A stretch of 64,000 bases of DNA from Nocardia puris (GTDB lineage Bacteria; Actinomycetota; Actinomycetes; Mycobacteriales; Mycobacteriaceae). This document shows positions 63,613 to 64,000 of the stretch, one piece after another. Under the pieces are notes generated by a model that ran no database searches, had not been told where the DNA came from, and saw only the letters and a list, made by a program, of their open reading frames with translations. Position numbers and translations under genes: made by a program. Where the stretch lies: contig NZ_QNRE01000001.1 in the NCBI RefSeq assembly GCF_003315035.1, positions 1,132,883 to 1,196,882 of the forward strand, in the 5' to 3' direction. The first letter of the stretch is position 1, and each line of letters starts with the position of its first letter.

Positions 63613-63972
63613 TCCCCACCACCTCCTTTCTCGGCGCGGTGCGGCCTGGACCAACTGCCGCACCGCCCCTTAACGGGAGGTGGCATCACCCTACGCCACC
63701 GCGCCGACGGATTGCCCGAAAAGCGCTGCCAGCCCGCACAGTTCAGACCAGCGCGACGAGTTCGAGACAGCGCGACGAGCCGCGAGGATGGTCTGCAAAT
63801 GCCCGTCGCCCATCGCGGGTTGTTGCCGAATTTCGCCATACAGGATCAAGGGCGGCGCTGCGCGCCGCGCACCGCGCCGCGCGGTGCGCCGCGCAACGGC
63901 GTCCCTGTCAACTCCGGTTGAATCGTGACCCGGTCGTTCCGGTTGAATCCGGACCCACCCCTGGTGGTGTGG
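63613..63972. other. Right-end region with hairpins, no clear gene
   Basis: It contains a 10-bp-arm hairpin at 63636-63666 (arm GCGGTGCGGC) in front of the small membrane-protein gene, a very GC-rich hairpin at 63867-63889 (arm GCGCACCGCG, loop CCG), and two direct copies of TCCGGTTGAATC at 63913-63924 and 63938-63949. Overlapping frames here look non-coding. The mixture suggests an element boundary or an IS end. Confidence 0.45.
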
Positions 63973-64000
63973 TCAGTCGTTGGTCTTGGCCGCTGGGACG
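63973..64000 (-). CDS. Possible C-terminal end of a transposase-like CDS (partial)
   Basis: A minus-strand frame entering from the right edge ends ...VPAAKTND at TGA 63973-63975. The paired direct repeats just outside it (63913-63949) would be the insertion-sequence end if this is a transposase gene. Only eight residues are visible, so the family cannot be stated. Confidence 0.25.

Noticed and set aside
63400..64000. Second copy of the tRNA-Ala 3' end marking the right attachment site
   Set aside because: No match to the T arm or CCA end was found by eye up to 64000.

Overview
The window is very GC-rich, almost fully coding DNA from a mycolic-acid actinobacterium, most likely Nocardia or a close relative. 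That placement is an inference. It rests on the codon and GC profile, a wax-ester-synthase family enzyme, a 13E12/DUF222 protein carrying an actinobacterial LexA (SOS) box, an IdeR/DmdR-like iron box, a 1,818-residue fused acyl-CoA carboxylase and an actinomycete integrative and conjugative element (AICE).

Positions 1-13.9 kb are mixed chromosomal genes: TetR and MarR regulators, a sirtuin, an AI-2E family permease, two small unknown proteins, an SMP-30-like secreted protein, a two-headed Lrp/AsnC regulator divergent from a lactate 2-monooxygenase-type flavoenzyme, a cytochrome P450 divergent from a DUF574 methyltransferase, a stand-alone LigD-type polymerase and a Tat-exported PhoD phosphatase. 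Between 14.1 and 20.0 kb lies one large NRPS with the order C-A-T-C-T-R. Its second module has no adenylation domain, and an iron-box-like site lies just upstream of its start codon. Downstream come a TauD-type dioxygenase, a four-gene betaine-type ABC importer with ATGA overlaps, a PucR regulator with a perfect 10-bp-arm palindrome upstream, a Gre-factor paralogue and the giant carboxylase.

Positions 34.8-41.9 kb form a five-gene operon: LolD-type ATPase, FtsX-like permease, WS/DGAT acyltransferase, SDR, and an SDR-methyltransferase fusion. It looks like a lipid-making and lipid-exporting unit. Positions 43.1-47.1 kb hold an acyl-CoA dehydrogenase, an acyl-CoA ligase and a double TetR regulator. 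Then follow a secreted lipase, a decayed array of 33-bp repeats, an MFS exporter, a VapBC module, an AraC regulator and the 13E12 protein.

A tRNA-Ala(GGC) at 53.09 kb is the apparent integration site of a pSAM2-like AICE. One compact minus-strand run (61.4 to 53.2 kb) encodes a Pra-like activator, a DUF2637 membrane/HTH protein, a small protein, an FtsK-type DNA translocase, a zinc-ribbon protein, two small proteins, a separate Tra N-terminal-like membrane protein, a TGT/DpdA-like enzyme, a RepSA-like initiator, Xis and Int. It faces a divergent GntR repressor whose gene is translationally coupled to an asparagine-synthetase-like PP-loop protein. That protein sits where pSAM2-like elements usually carry a Nudix immunity gene. 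Two AICE proteins (the TGT/DpdA-like enzyme and a 55-residue protein) carry QLALF, a match to the bacterial sliding-clamp-binding motif. This makes clamp-guided DNA base modification the most novel testable idea in the window. The right end holds four 9-bp tandem repeats, a 38-residue membrane protein, strong hairpins and what may be the edge of an insertion sequence. The far attachment site is not visible.
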